From: Alphaproteobacteria bacterium
GTDB taxonomy: Bacteria > Pseudomonadota > Alphaproteobacteria > SP197
Direction of reading: 5' to 3'
Assembly: GCA_016869675.1 (NCBI GenBank)
Contig: VGDP01000003.1
Span: forward strand, 90,066-154,065
DNA: 64,000 nt
Both the position numbers and the translations under genes were made by a program. Position 1 is the stretch's first letter. Every line of letters starts with the position of its first letter. The notes beneath the pieces were generated by a model, which worked only from the letters and a program-made list of their open reading frames with translations, did not search any database and was not told where the DNA came from. Below are positions 54,291 through 62,421 of the stretch, in pieces.

Positions 54291-55709
54291 ATGAAGTCGA
54301 CGGCGCACGACTTTCCCGCCAACGCCGCCGCGGCCATCGCCGACCCGGCGCTGCAGAAGGCGCTCGGCCGGCTCAAGGGCCACTTTATCGACAAGCGCGC
54401 GGCGGCGCGCGCCAAGCTGCCCGAGTTCGACGCCCTGCGCGACCAAGCCAAGGCAATCAAGGACCACACGCTGGCCCATCTCGACGCCTATCTCGAACGC
54501 TTCGAGGCGCGCGTGGTCGCGGCCGGCGGCCAGGTGCACTGGTGCGCCGACGGCGCCGAGGCGCGCGCGACCGTGCTGGAGATCTGCCGTCGGGCCGGCG
54601 CGCGCACCGTGACCAAGGGCAAGACCATGATCGCCGAGGAGATCGGGCTCAACCCGTTCCTCGAGGCGAACGGCATCGAGCCCGTCGAGACCGATCTCGG
54701 CGAGTACATCATCCAACTCGCCAAGGAACCGCCCAGCCACATCATCGCGCCCGCGGTGCACAAGAACAAGGAGCAGATCAGCGACCTGTTCGTCGACCAC
54801 CACCACGGCGGCGATCGCTCGCGCCGGCTGCAAGGTATTCCCGAGCTTGTGACCGAGGCGCGCGAGGTGCTGCGCCGCCGCTTCCTCGCGGCCGACGTCG
54901 GCATCACCGGCGCCAACCTGCTGATCGCCGAGACCGGCCAGACCGTGATCGTCACCAACGAGGGCAACGGCGACCTGACCCAGACCCTGCCCGGGGTCCA
55001 CGTCGTCCTGGCCAGCCTCGAGAAGGTGGTGCCGACGCTCGAGGACGCCACGACCATCCTGCGCGTGCTCGCCCGCTCGGCCACGGGCCAGGAGTTCTCG
55101 ACCTACACCACGTTCAGCGCGGGCCCGCGCCGCGCCGGCGATCACGACGGGCCCGCCGCGTTCCACGTGGTGCTGCTGGACAACGGCCGCACGACGCTGC
55201 TGGGCAACGAGATGCGCGACATCCTGCGCTGCATCCGCTGCGGCGCGTGCCTCAACCACTGCCCGGTCTACGGCACCATCGGCGGCCACGCCTACGGCTG
55301 GGTCTACCCCGGGCCCATGGGCTCGGTGCTCAGCCCGGCGCTCATCGGGCTCGACGAGGCGCACCACCTGCCCAACGCCTCGACCTTCTGCGGCCGGTGC
55401 GAGGAGGTCTGTCCCATGCGCATCCCGCTGCCGCGCCTCTTACGCCACTGGCGCGAGCGGGAATTCGCCGCCGCCAAGGCGCCGGCGGCGGCGCGCTGGG
55501 GCTTGGGCGCGTGGGCGTTCCTGGCGGCGCGGCCGCGCGCCTACCGCCTGGTCGCGCGTCTCGTTGCCCGGACTCTCGCCCTGCTCGGCGGTCGGCGTGG
55601 ACGCCTCGCCGCGCTGCCCTTCGGCGCCGGCTGGACCGCGACGCGCGACATGCCGGCGCCCGAGGGCGCCACGTTCCACGCCCAGTGGGCGGCGGGGCGG
55701 CGGCGATGA
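54291..55709 (+). CDS. lutB: Lactate utilization protein B (4Fe-4S protein)
   Basis: The 472-residue iron-sulfur subunit of the LutABC lactate oxidase. The N-terminal DUF162-type domain has TVTKGKTMIAEEIGLN, then EGNGDLTQTLPGVHV. Two cluster motifs follow: CIRCGACLNHCPVY (about 312) and CGRCEEVCPMRIPLP (about 365). The ATG at 54291 is one base after lutA. The end overlaps lutC (ATGA). Confidence 0.94.
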   Translation: MKSTAHDFPANAAAAIADPALQKALGRLKGHFIDKRAAARAKLPEFDALRDQAKAIKDHTLAHLDAYLERFEARVVAAGGQVHWCADGAEARATVLEICRRAGARTVTKGKTMIAEEIGLNPFLEANGIEPVETDLGEYIIQLAKEPPSHIIAPAVHKNKEQISDLFVDHHHGGDRSRRLQGIPELVTEAREVLRRRFLAADVGITGANLLIAETGQTVIVTNEGNGDLTQTLPGVHVVLASLEKVVPTLEDATTILRVLARSATGQEFSTYTTFSAGPRRAGDHDGPAAFHVVLLDNGRTTLLGNEMRDILRCIRCGACLNHCPVYGTIGGHAYGWVYPGPMGSVLSPALIGLDEAHHLPNASTFCGRCEEVCPMRIPLPRLLRHWREREFAAAKAPAAARWGLGAWAFLAARPRAYRLVARLVARTLALLGGRRGRLAALPFGAGWTATRDMPAPEGATFHAQWAAGRRR

Positions 55710-56377
55710 GCCGTGCCGCGATCCTGGCGGGCGTGCGCCAGGCGCTCGGGCGCGACGGCCCGCTCGAGGGCGAGGCCCTCGCCGCGCTCGACCGGCGCCT
55801 CGCCCAGCCTCGGCCGAACCTGGTGCCGACGCGCGGACGCGTGCCGCTCGAGGATCGCGTCGCGCTGTTCGCGCGCCTGGCCGGCGAGGTCGGCGCCACG
55901 ACCGAGCGTCTCGCGGCCACCGACGTGCCCATGGCCATCGCGCGCTACCTGGCGCAGCAGAACCTGCCGGCGGCGGCGGCGATCGCGCCCGATCCGGCGC
56001 TCGACGCGTTGCCGTGGTCCACGGCGCCCATGCTCGCGCTCAAGCGCGGTCCGACCCAGGGCGACAATCTGGTCGGCGTCTCGCGCGCCTTCGCGGCCGT
56101 GGCCGAGACCGGCACGCTAGTCATGCTCTCGGGCCCCGACAGCCCGACCACGCTCAACTTCCTGTCCGAGACCCACGTGGTGGTGCTGCCCGTGGCGCGC
56201 CTGGCCGGCACCTACGAGGAGGTCTGGGCGCGCCTGCGCGCCGAACGCGACGCCATCCCGCGCACGGTCAACCTGATCACCGGGCCGTCGCGCACCGCCG
56301 ACATCGAGCAGACCATCCAGCGCGGCGCCCACGGGCCGCGCTGGCTGCACATCCTACTGGTCGACGACGAGGGATGA
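55706..56377 (+). CDS. lutC: Lactate utilization protein C
   Basis: A 223-residue single DUF162/LUD-domain protein, the third part of LutABC. VAETGTLVMLSGPDSPTTLN and VVLPVARLAGTYEEVWARL, then LITGPSRTADIEQTIQRGAH, are the LUD-domain hallmarks. It begins within the lutB stop and ends within the Smr gene start, a fully coupled four-gene unit. Confidence 0.93.
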   Translation: MSRAAILAGVRQALGRDGPLEGEALAALDRRLAQPRPNLVPTRGRVPLEDRVALFARLAGEVGATTERLAATDVPMAIARYLAQQNLPAAAAIAPDPALDALPWSTAPMLALKRGPTQGDNLVGVSRAFAAVAETGTLVMLSGPDSPTTLNFLSETHVVVLPVARLAGTYEEVWARLRAERDAIPRTVNLITGPSRTADIEQTIQRGAHGPRWLHILLVDDEG

Positions 56378-56922
56378 CCGGCCGGCGCCGGCGCGAGGAC
56401 GACGACGAACTCGTCTGGTGGTGGGCCATGCGCGAGGTGGCGCCGCTGCCGGGCAAGACACCGCCGGCGCGGCCCGCGGCCGGAGACGCCTCACCGCGGC
56501 CCCTTGCCGCGCCGGACGAGGGCGACGCGGCGCGGCCACGGCGCCCCGCGTCGGGCGCGCCGGCCGCCCCCGATTTGGCGCCCGGCCGCGCGCCGGGTCT
56601 CGACCGCCGCACCCTGCAACGGTTGGGTCGCGGCATCCTGCCCATCGAGGCGGAGATCGACATGCACGGCCTGAGCCAGGCGCGCGCGCGCGACGCGCTC
56701 GCCGCGTTCCTCGCGCGCTGCCGGCGCTCGGAACGCGTCTGTGTGCGCGTGATCACCGGCCACGGCCGGCGCGGTGCCGAGGGCACGGGCGTGCTGCGCG
56801 ACGCGGTGCCGCGCTGGCTCAACGAACCGGACCTGCGCGGCCTGGTGCTCGGCTTCGCCACCGCCCAGCCACACCACGGCGGCCACGGCGCGTTCTACGT
56901 GCTGCTCAGGAAGCGGGGGTGA
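56374..56922 (+). CDS. Smr-domain protein
   Basis: A 182-residue protein. The first 90 residues are charged and Pro/Ala-rich. The rest is an Smr nuclease domain with IDMHGLSQARARDAL (the LDxHG motif as IDMHG) and VRVITGHGRRG (the GKG/GHG motif), ending HGAFYVLLRKRG. Smr proteins nick or cut DNA/RNA. The ATG overlaps the lutC stop. A short 3-nt gap separates it from the converging nucleotidyltransferase. Smr genes often sit downstream of unrelated operons. Confidence 0.88.
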   Translation: MTGRRRREDDDELVWWWAMREVAPLPGKTPPARPAAGDASPRPLAAPDEGDAARPRRPASGAPAAPDLAPGRAPGLDRRTLQRLGRGILPIEAEIDMHGLSQARARDALAAFLARCRRSERVCVRVITGHGRRGAEGTGVLRDAVPRWLNEPDLRGLVLGFATAQPHHGGHGAFYVLLRKRG

Positions 56923-56925
56923 CGC

Positions 56926-57675
56926 TCAGCGCGCCGCGACGAACGGCAATTGTTCCGCCTTGGCTAGGTCGTCGGGCGTGTCGATCTCGCCCCAGGCGAG
57001 GCCCTCGATCGAGCAGATGTTCACCACACCCTGCCGCGCCAAGCGGGCGACCACCGACAAATACCAGGCCTTCAGGCCGGTCGGCGACATCATGGCGCGC
57101 GCTACCGCGTCGGCGAAATGGCGCGGTCCCTCGCCGCGGAAGGCGTGCAGGCCAATCGCCTCGCCGTCGACCACCTCGGGGTCGAGCGACTTGCCGATGT
57201 CGCGCAACAGCGCGCCTTCGGTCGAGACCTTCATGTCGTCGGCGTCGTAGTGCGCCTTGTGGTTGATGGTCACGGTGACCTGGGCCTCGGGCGAGGCGCG
57301 CAGGCGTTCCAAGATCGCCGGCTCGAACAGGGTGTCGCCGTTCAGCAGCACGAATGGCTCGGTCATCTCGCCACGCGCCAGGAAGCAACTGCCCAGGTTG
57401 TCCGACACCGGATAGAACGGGTTGGGCAGCGTGCGGATCGCCAGCCCCGGCCGGCCCATGGCCGGCAGGGCGTCCTCAACCCGGTCGGCGGCAAAGCCCA
57501 CCACGACGACGATCTCGGTGATGCCGCCCGCGGCGAGCGCGTCGATCTGATGGGCCAGCACGGCGCGCCCGGCGACCGGGACCATGCATTTCGGCCGGTC
57601 GGCGGTCAGCGGCATCAGGCGCTTGCCCTGGCCGGCCGCTAGCACGATGGCCTTCTTGATGGTGGTCCTGGTCAT
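56926..57675 (-). CDS. Nucleotidyltransferase (sugar-phosphate or phosphocholine type)
   Basis: The 249-residue NTP-transferase starts KKAIVLAAGQGKRLMPLTAD, then KCMVPVAGRAVLAHQIDAL and LLNGDTLFEPAILER with the metal-binding Asp. The pattern, including NPFYPVSDNLGSC, resembles LicC-like phosphocholine or sugar-1-phosphate transferases for surface-glycan decoration. ATG 57675 is the start. It stands beside the PEP-CTERM gene but on its own transcript side, after the terminator at 57766-57789. Confidence 0.87.
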   Translation of the reverse strand: MTRTTIKKAIVLAAGQGKRLMPLTADRPKCMVPVAGRAVLAHQIDALAAGGITEIVVVVGFAADRVEDALPAMGRPGLAIRTLPNPFYPVSDNLGSCFLARGEMTEPFVLLNGDTLFEPAILERLRASPEAQVTVTINHKAHYDADDMKVSTEGALLRDIGKSLDPEVVDGEAIGLHAFRGEGPRHFADAVARAMMSPTGLKAWYLSVVARLARQGVVNICSIEGLAWGEIDTPDDLAKAEQLPFVAAR

Positions 57676-57765
57676 GGCGGGTCCCGACGCGTGTCGCGAA
57701 GCGGCGCACATTGGTCGAGCCCGCGCGGCGCGTCAACCAGTCGGCACGCAGGCACCTGAAACGAG

Positions 57766-57789
57766 AAACGGCGGCCGAAGCCGCCGTTT
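57766..57789 (-). terminator. Terminator downstream of the PEP-CTERM gene
   Basis: A perfect 10-bp stem (AAACGGCGGC / GCCGCCGTTT) with a TTCG tetraloop on the minus strand. It lies 45 bp after the PEP-CTERM stop and ahead of the nucleotidyltransferase, followed by CTCGTTTC. Confidence 0.85.
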
Positions 57790-57833
57790 CCCTCTTGTCG
57801 TGTCATACTGTGTCGTGTCGTACGCTACTTGCC

Positions 57834-58886
57834 TCAAGCCGCCTGGCGACGCCGCGCCAGCGTGCCCAGGCCGACCAGGCCGCCGCCTAGGAGGGCGATG
57901 GTCATGGGCGCCGGGACCTCTTTCTCGACCAGCGTGCCGACGACCTGCACGATCTTGAAGGCGCCGCCGCCGTCCTTCATGACGGTGGTCGTTTCCTTCC
58001 ACTTGCACTTGAAGCTGGCGCCGGAGCTGGTCGAACCGAAGTTCGAGCGGTTGTCCGCCGCGTAGGTCGTCGCACAGAACTGCGCCCTGGCACTGCCGCC
58101 AGAAATGCCGGAGTGCACCGTCGGGTTGATCACGGGCGAGGTGCTGGTCTCGGCGTGCACGGCGGCGGTCGAGGCGATGATCATGAACTTGCCCGTGCCG
58201 CCCTGGTTGAAGAACTGCGATTCGCCGATGGGCACGTCCTCGAACACTTCGGCGGTGAAGCCGGCCAGCGCGACGCCCGTCTGCAGGTAGCTCAGGAAGG
58301 CGCCCAGGATGCCGTCGCCGCCGATGAACGCCAGAATGTCGTTGGTCCCGCCGTACTCGCAATCGCTGTCGCCGTCGCCGCCGAAGCCGCAGCTCCAGCC
58401 GGTCATGAAGCTGACCGGCTCGTAGTCCGCTTCACCGAATTCGAACCGCACCAACTCGTCGAAGCCAATATTGTCGACCGCGTGATCGGGCGAGCGCGTG
58501 TTCTCGTCCGCCGCGCCGTCGATCTCCCAGTGCACGCCCAGGCCGCCCTCGAAGATCGAGATCTCGGCGGGCAGAATCGCCGTGGTGGTGGTGCCGCCGG
58601 CATTGGTGTCACCGCGATGGGCGGTCGCCGTCAATTTGTGGTCGATGCCGTCAACGTTCTCGGTGAACTCCAACGAGTTGTTGTTCAACCCGGGCGGGTT
58701 GGTGTGGACCCGAGGCGACCCGACGAGGCTGAAATCGATGCTCGGGCCGGGCACCGAAATGTCACAATCGTTCGGGGTGCCGTCGCCGTCACACGTGTTC
58801 CACGTCACCGTCACCGCGCTGGCCGGGCTGGCCAACGACAGCGCGCCGGCAACCAGGGCGGTGCCGACAAGAGGTAATGTTTTTAT
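57834..58886 (-). CDS. PEP-CTERM surface protein (exosortase substrate)
   Basis: A secreted protein of about 350 residues ending in a PEP-CTERM tail: VPAPMTIALLGGGLVGLGTL then ARRRQAA. These are the VPxP motif, hydrophobic helix and basic end that exosortase A recognises. The middle is Gly/Ser/Thr/Asp-rich with paired Cys. A signal peptide, KTLPLVGTALVAGALSLASP-ASA, is intact upstream, but its expected start codon is ATA at 58884-58886. TTG at 58835 would remove most of the signal. An AAGGAG site lies about 11 nt before the ATA. The sigma-54 promoter at 58973 drives it. Confidence 0.88.
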   Translation of the reverse strand: MKTLPLVGTALVAGALSLASPASAVTVTWNTCDGDGTPNDCDISVPGPSIDFSLVGSPRVHTNPPGLNNNSLEFTENVDGIDHKLTATAHRGDTNAGGTTTTAILPAEISIFEGGLGVHWEIDGAADENTRSPDHAVDNIGFDELVRFEFGEADYEPVSFMTGWSCGFGGDGDSDCEYGGTNDILAFIGGDGILGAFLSYLQTGVALAGFTAEVFEDVPIGESQFFNQGGTGKFMIIASTAAVHAETSTSPVINPTVHSGISGGSARAQFCATTYAADNRSNFGSTSSGASFKCKWKETTTVMKDGGGAFKIVQVVGTLVEKEVPAPMTIALLGGGLVGLGTLARRRQAA

Positions 58887-58972
58887 AGGGCTAATCGCTC
58901 CTTCAACTCGATCCCATCAACCTGGTGCGTCTCAAATTGGCACCTTGGTACGTCTGATCTTCCCCAAAATGA

Positions 58973-58988
58973 AGCAACTGTCGTGCCA
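58973..58988 (-). promoter_or_regulatory. Sigma-54 (RpoN) promoter of the PEP-CTERM gene
   Basis: On the minus strand the sequence is TGGCACGACAGTTGCT. It has GG at -24 and GC at -12 with exactly ten bases between, and matches the consensus TGGCACGN4TTGCW at every fixed position. It lies about 87 bp upstream of the coding start and points at it. Exosortase-linked PEP-CTERM genes are known to use sigma-54 with PrsR-type activators; neither is encoded in this window. Confidence 0.88.
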
Positions 58989-59569
58989 GAGTGGGGAAGC
59001 GTAGCAGTTTCAAGGACTTGGCATGTTTGGTCTGGTCCGTGTAAGCACACGAGTGTAAGCTGGACCGACATCTTGCAACAGCCAAACAGGTATGTAGCCC
59101 AAACTGGGTACAAGAAAACGTCATTAAATCATACCATTAGCAATCCGTCATGATTAACGTTCGTTGTAAGGTGCCGTTGACAGTCCGGCGATCCGGTCGA
59201 TTGCAACGACGGTATCCGCCGAGCGCCCGGTTCGCCACCGATGGCTGTCCGCTCGGCGATCGACGAGAAACCAGGCTGTGGGTAAGGGTCTTGGACCCGT
59301 CCCTCCGAGAGAAAGGAATACCCGCCGGCGTAATCCGGCCGGCCGGCTTGGCTCCGACGTGCGACGGCTTGGGCGGAAACGCCGACGCCCCATCGAAGGT
59401 GACGCAGCGGTCCAACCTCTGGCACGTGACATCGGCTTGGGTCGTGGCTCGACATCACGTAGATGTCTCGGGCCTGGAGGGCACACCCCTGAACCTGTTC
59501 GTGGCCCGAAACCCGCCGCGAAACCCGAGGCATCGGGCCAGGAAATCGCTACGCGAGACGCCAAGCGCC
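58989..59569. other. Long intergenic region upstream of the PEP-CTERM gene
   Basis: About 580 bp with lower GC than its surroundings. It contains the direct repeat above and several short inverted repeats near 59330-59400 (GCCGGCGTAATCCGGCC). Open frames occur, the longest 59150-59635 on +, but none has a start signal, known domain or coding-like codon use. I see no structure I can name as a riboswitch. It may hold upstream control elements for both flanking genes. Confidence 0.5.
59039..59060. repeat. Direct repeat GTGTAAGC, possible activator site upstream of the sigma-54 promoter
   Basis: GTGTAAGC occurs at 59039-59046 and again at 59053-59060, 14 bp apart, inside a larger GGTCC...GGACC frame. 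It lies 50-75 bp upstream of the -24 element, where an enhancer-binding protein could bind. Confidence 0.4.
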
Positions 59570-59598
59570 TTGACAATATTTCGATATCTCTTTAACTA
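59570..59598 (+). promoter_or_regulatory. Promoter with operator-like palindrome for the ArsR gene (possibly leaderless)
   Basis: TTGACA at 59570-59575, a 17-bp spacer, then TAACTA at 59593-59598. The spacer contains the palindrome ATAT-TTCG-ATAT (59576-59587). Transcription would begin about 59604-59605, right at the GTG start codon, so the mRNA may lack a leader. The palindrome between the promoter boxes suits autorepression. Confidence 0.65.
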
Positions 59599-59604
59599 TT
59601 TCAT

Positions 59605-60009
59605 GTGGAACGATCCCAGATCATCGACGCCCTAAACGCGCTGGCGCAGGAGACGCGGCTGGACATCTTCCGGCTGATCGTCGGCGCCGGTCCCGCGGGC
59701 CTAACGCCCAAGGTCATGGCGCGCCAACTCAAGATCGCGCCGCCCACCCTGTCGTTCCATCTGGGTCGCCTGGCCCACGCCGGCTTGGTGCGTTCGCGGC
59801 GGCGCGGTCGCTCGATCGGCTACTCGGCCGAAACGGCGATGATCGAGGCATTGCTCGAAACCCTCGGCGCCAGTCTGCGCGCGGCACCTCCCACGCCCGA
59901 GCCGTCGGCCGAGGACCAGGGCGCGCGCAGCGCCCCGGCGAAGCCGAAGGACACCGAGACCAAGACGAAGGACGACGCGCCCGCCGCCAGCGGCGCGCCT
60001 GGCGCCTGA
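59605..60009 (+). CDS. ArsR-family transcriptional regulator
   Basis: A 134-residue winged-helix repressor. IIDALNALAQETRLDIFRLI begins the fold, KIAPPTLSFHLGRLAHAGLV is the recognition helix, and RRRGRSIGYSAE forms the wing. No CxC metal motif is seen, so the signal is unclear. The tail (about 95-134) is disordered, Lys/Asp/Pro-rich. GTG 59605 is the start in this frame; no ribosome site precedes it, which fits the leaderless promoter. It converges on ribokinase. Confidence 0.88.
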   Translation: MERSQIIDALNALAQETRLDIFRLIVGAGPAGLTPKVMARQLKIAPPTLSFHLGRLAHAGLVRSRRRGRSIGYSAETAMIEALLETLGASLRAAPPTPEPSAEDQGARSAPAKPKDTETKTKDDAPAASGAPGA

Positions 60010-60022
60010 GCGATCGTCGCCG

Positions 60023-60940
60023 CTATCGCGGCGTGTGCCGCACGCGCGGCGCGGGACAGTCCGCCAGGCGCGCGGCGATCGCATCGGCGCGCGGCATGCT
60101 GGGCTGCGCGCCCTCCATCAGGCACGCGAGCGCGCCGGCCACCACGCCGTGGCGCAGCGCGTCCTCAAGAGTTGCGCCACCGTCGAGCGCCGCGGCGAAC
60201 GCGCCGACGAACGCATCGCCCGCGCCCGTCGTGTCGACCGGCGTCACCGGCAGCGTGCCGACCGTGATGACCCGCTCGCCGTCGTAGGCGACGGCGCCCT
60301 TCGCGCCCAGCGTGGCGACGACGATGCGTCGCCACGCCGTGGCCAGGACCCGCGCGGCCGCCGTGCCGCGCCCGGGAACGCCGGCCGCCCTCGCCACGGC
60401 GGTTGCCTCGTCCTCGTTGACGATCAGGATGTCGAAGGCCGCCGGATCCACCGGGCCGGCGGGTGCCGCGTTCAGCACCACGCGCGAACCCGCGCGCCGC
60501 GCCGCGCGACCCACGGCGAAGCACGCGTCGTAAGGAACCTCGAGTTGCAGCACCACTGTGCCCGCGCCGAACCAGTCGGCCGGCACGTCCGCCGCGCGCG
60601 CCTCCAGGTTGGCGCCGCTGGCGACCAGGATCTGGTTCTCGCCTGCGGCGTCGACCGCGATGATCGCCAGCCCCGTGGGTGAGCCGCCACTCTGGATCGC
60701 GCTCTGGTCGATGCCTTCGGCGGCGAGCGATTCGAGCAGGCTGTCGCCCATTTCGTCGCGACCGACCCGGCCGACCATGCGTACGCCCGCTCCGGCGCGC
60801 GCCGCCGCCACCGCCTGGTTGGCGCCCTTGCCGCCGTGGGCGCGGGCGTAGGTGGGCGCCAGCACGGTCTGACCGGGGCGGGGCAGCGCCGGCAGGCGGA
60901 AGATCAGGTCGACGTTAAGCGAGCCGAAGACCAGGATCAC
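60023..60940 (-). CDS. rbsK: Ribokinase (PfkB family)
   Basis: A 305-residue sugar kinase that phosphorylates ribose at O5. N-terminal FGSLNVDLIFRLPALPRPGQ, signature AHGGKGANQAVAAARAGA and the C-terminal DTTGAGDAFVGAFAAAL with the catalytic Asp are all present. It starts with GTG at 60940, 31 bp after the glutamine synthetase stop, and may share its transcript. The last codons overlap a small CGCCGC/GCGGCG hairpin (60018-60033) at the convergent junction with arsR. Confidence 0.92.
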   Translation of the reverse strand: MILVFGSLNVDLIFRLPALPRPGQTVLAPTYARAHGGKGANQAVAAARAGAGVRMVGRVGRDEMGDSLLESLAAEGIDQSAIQSGGSPTGLAIIAVDAAGENQILVASGANLEARAADVPADWFGAGTVVLQLEVPYDACFAVGRAARRAGSRVVLNAAPAGPVDPAAFDILIVNEDEATAVARAAGVPGRGTAAARVLATAWRRIVVATLGAKGAVAYDGERVITVGTLPVTPVDTTGAGDAFVGAFAAALDGGATLEDALRHGVVAGALACLMEGAQPSMPRADAIAARLADCPAPRVRHTPR

Positions 60941-60971
60941 GGACCGTCGCTCCGTCGCCCGGTCGCCCGGT

Positions 60972-62291
60972 TTAGCAGTCGAGCGTGTGGTTGCGCTCCC
61001 ACTCGGTCAGATGGCCGCAGAAATCGTTCCACTCGCGCGCCTTGAGCTTGATGTAGCTCTCGATCACCGCGTCGCCGAACGCCTCGCGCAGCATCTTGCT
61101 CTTGTCAGTGAAGCGCAGCGCGTCCAGCAGGTTGAGCGGCAGGCGACGGACCTTCAGCCGCTTGTACTCGCTCTCGCGCCGGTGCTCGTACATGTTGATG
61201 TCGAGCCGCTTGCCGGGATCGCGTCCCGCCACCATGCCGTCCAGGCCGGCGGCCAGCAGCACCGCCTGCAAGAGGTACGGGTTGGCGGCGCCGTCCATCA
61301 GGCGGAACTCGAGCCGCCCGGCGTCGGGAATACGCACCATGTGGGTGCGGTTGTTGCCGCCGTACGAGATGGTGTTGGGCGACCAAGTGGCGCCCGACGC
61401 GGTGACCGGCGCGTTGATGCGCTTGTAGCTGTTGATCGTCGGGTTGAAGAAGGAGCACAGCGCCTCGGCGTTATGCAGCACGCCGCCCAGGAACTGGTAG
61501 CCCAGCTTCGCGACGCCCAATTCGCCCTTGGGGTCGTGGAACAGGTTCTTGGTGCCCGTCTTGTCCCAAACCGAGGCGTGGGCGTGGCAACCGTTGCCGG
61601 TCAGGTTGCGGAACGGCTTGGGCATGAAGGTCGCGCGCAGCCCGTGCTTCTCGGCGATCGAGCGCACCATGAACTTGAAGAACTGGTGCCGGTCGGCGGT
61701 GACCAAGGCGTCGTCGTAGTTCCAGTTCATCTCGAACTGGCCGTTGGCGTCCTCGTGGTCGTTCTGGTAGGGGCCCCAGCCCAGTTCCAGCATGCCGTCG
61801 CAGATCTCGGTGATGACGGCGTAGCGGCGCATCAGCGCCTGCTGGTCGTAACACGGCTTGTCGTGCACATCGCGCTCGTCGGCGATGGCGCTGCCGTCGG
61901 GCTGCAGCAGGAAGTACTCGCACTCCACGCCGGTCTTCAGGCGGTAGCCCTTCTTGGCGGCGCGCTCGACCTGGCGCTTCAGCATGACGCGCGGGCTGGC
62001 CTCCAAGGCCCTGCCGCTCATGTGAAGGTCGGCCGCCAGCCAGCCGACCTCGCGGTTCCACGGCAGCACGGTCAGGCTGTCGGTGTCCGGCATGGCGAAC
62101 ATGTCCGCGTCCGCCGGCGTCATGTCCAAGTAGGTCGAGAACCCGGCGAACCCGGCGCCGTCCTTCTGCATCTGGCCGATCGCCGCGGCCGGCACCAGCT
62201 TCGAGCGGGCGACACCGAACAGATCCGTGTAGCTGATCAGGAAATAACGCAGGTTCTTCTGCTTGGCGACCTTGGCGAGATCGACGGCCAT
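60972..62291 (-). CDS. glnT: Type III glutamate-ammonia ligase (GlnT-like glutamine synthetase)
   Basis: A 439-residue glutamine synthetase-family enzyme. The beta-grasp N-terminus has SYTDLFGVARSKLVP. The catalytic barrel has ECEYFLLQPDG, GPYQNDHEDANGQFEMNW, the His in NGCHAHASVW and RIPDAGRLEFRLMDGAANPY. Length and pattern match the GSIII/GlnT-type ligase of Alphaproteobacteria rather than GlnA. It may instead act on another amine, such as methylamine. ATG 62291 follows a GGGGGGAAG stretch; the longer frame upstream is not supported. Confidence 0.9.
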   Translation of the reverse strand: MAVDLAKVAKQKNLRYFLISYTDLFGVARSKLVPAAAIGQMQKDGAGFAGFSTYLDMTPADADMFAMPDTDSLTVLPWNREVGWLAADLHMSGRALEASPRVMLKRQVERAAKKGYRLKTGVECEYFLLQPDGSAIADERDVHDKPCYDQQALMRRYAVITEICDGMLELGWGPYQNDHEDANGQFEMNWNYDDALVTADRHQFFKFMVRSIAEKHGLRATFMPKPFRNLTGNGCHAHASVWDKTGTKNLFHDPKGELGVAKLGYQFLGGVLHNAEALCSFFNPTINSYKRINAPVTASGATWSPNTISYGGNNRTHMVRIPDAGRLEFRLMDGAANPYLLQAVLLAAGLDGMVAGRDPGKRLDINMYEHRRESEYKRLKVRRLPLNLLDALRFTDKSKMLREAFGDAVIESYIKLKAREWNDFCGHLTEWERNHTLDC

Positions 62292-62421
62292 GTTTTCTTC
62301 CCCCCGACGGCCCCCATGGCCGCGCTTTGGCGCCGGATGTTGTAGAACAGGCGCGCGCCGGTGGGAATGATCGAAAGCTCGCGTCCGGCAGCGCGTGCGA
62401 CAGATTCGCAAGGAGCCCCCG

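Noticed and set aside
56926..57675. Nucleotidyltransferase as the third HPr-rel-A component
   Set aside because: It is a sugar/choline-phosphate NTP-transferase, 40 kb from the kinase operon; nothing in the sequence links it to that system.
59280..59440. Possible riboswitch (c-di-GMP or cobalamin type) in the intergenic region
   Set aside because: Short GC-rich inverted repeats are present on both strands but none of the conserved loop sequences of these classes could be matched.
59150..59635. 161-codon open frame upstream of arsR as a gene
   Set aside because: No ribosome site, no known domain, irregular codon use and overlap with the arsR promoter and start.
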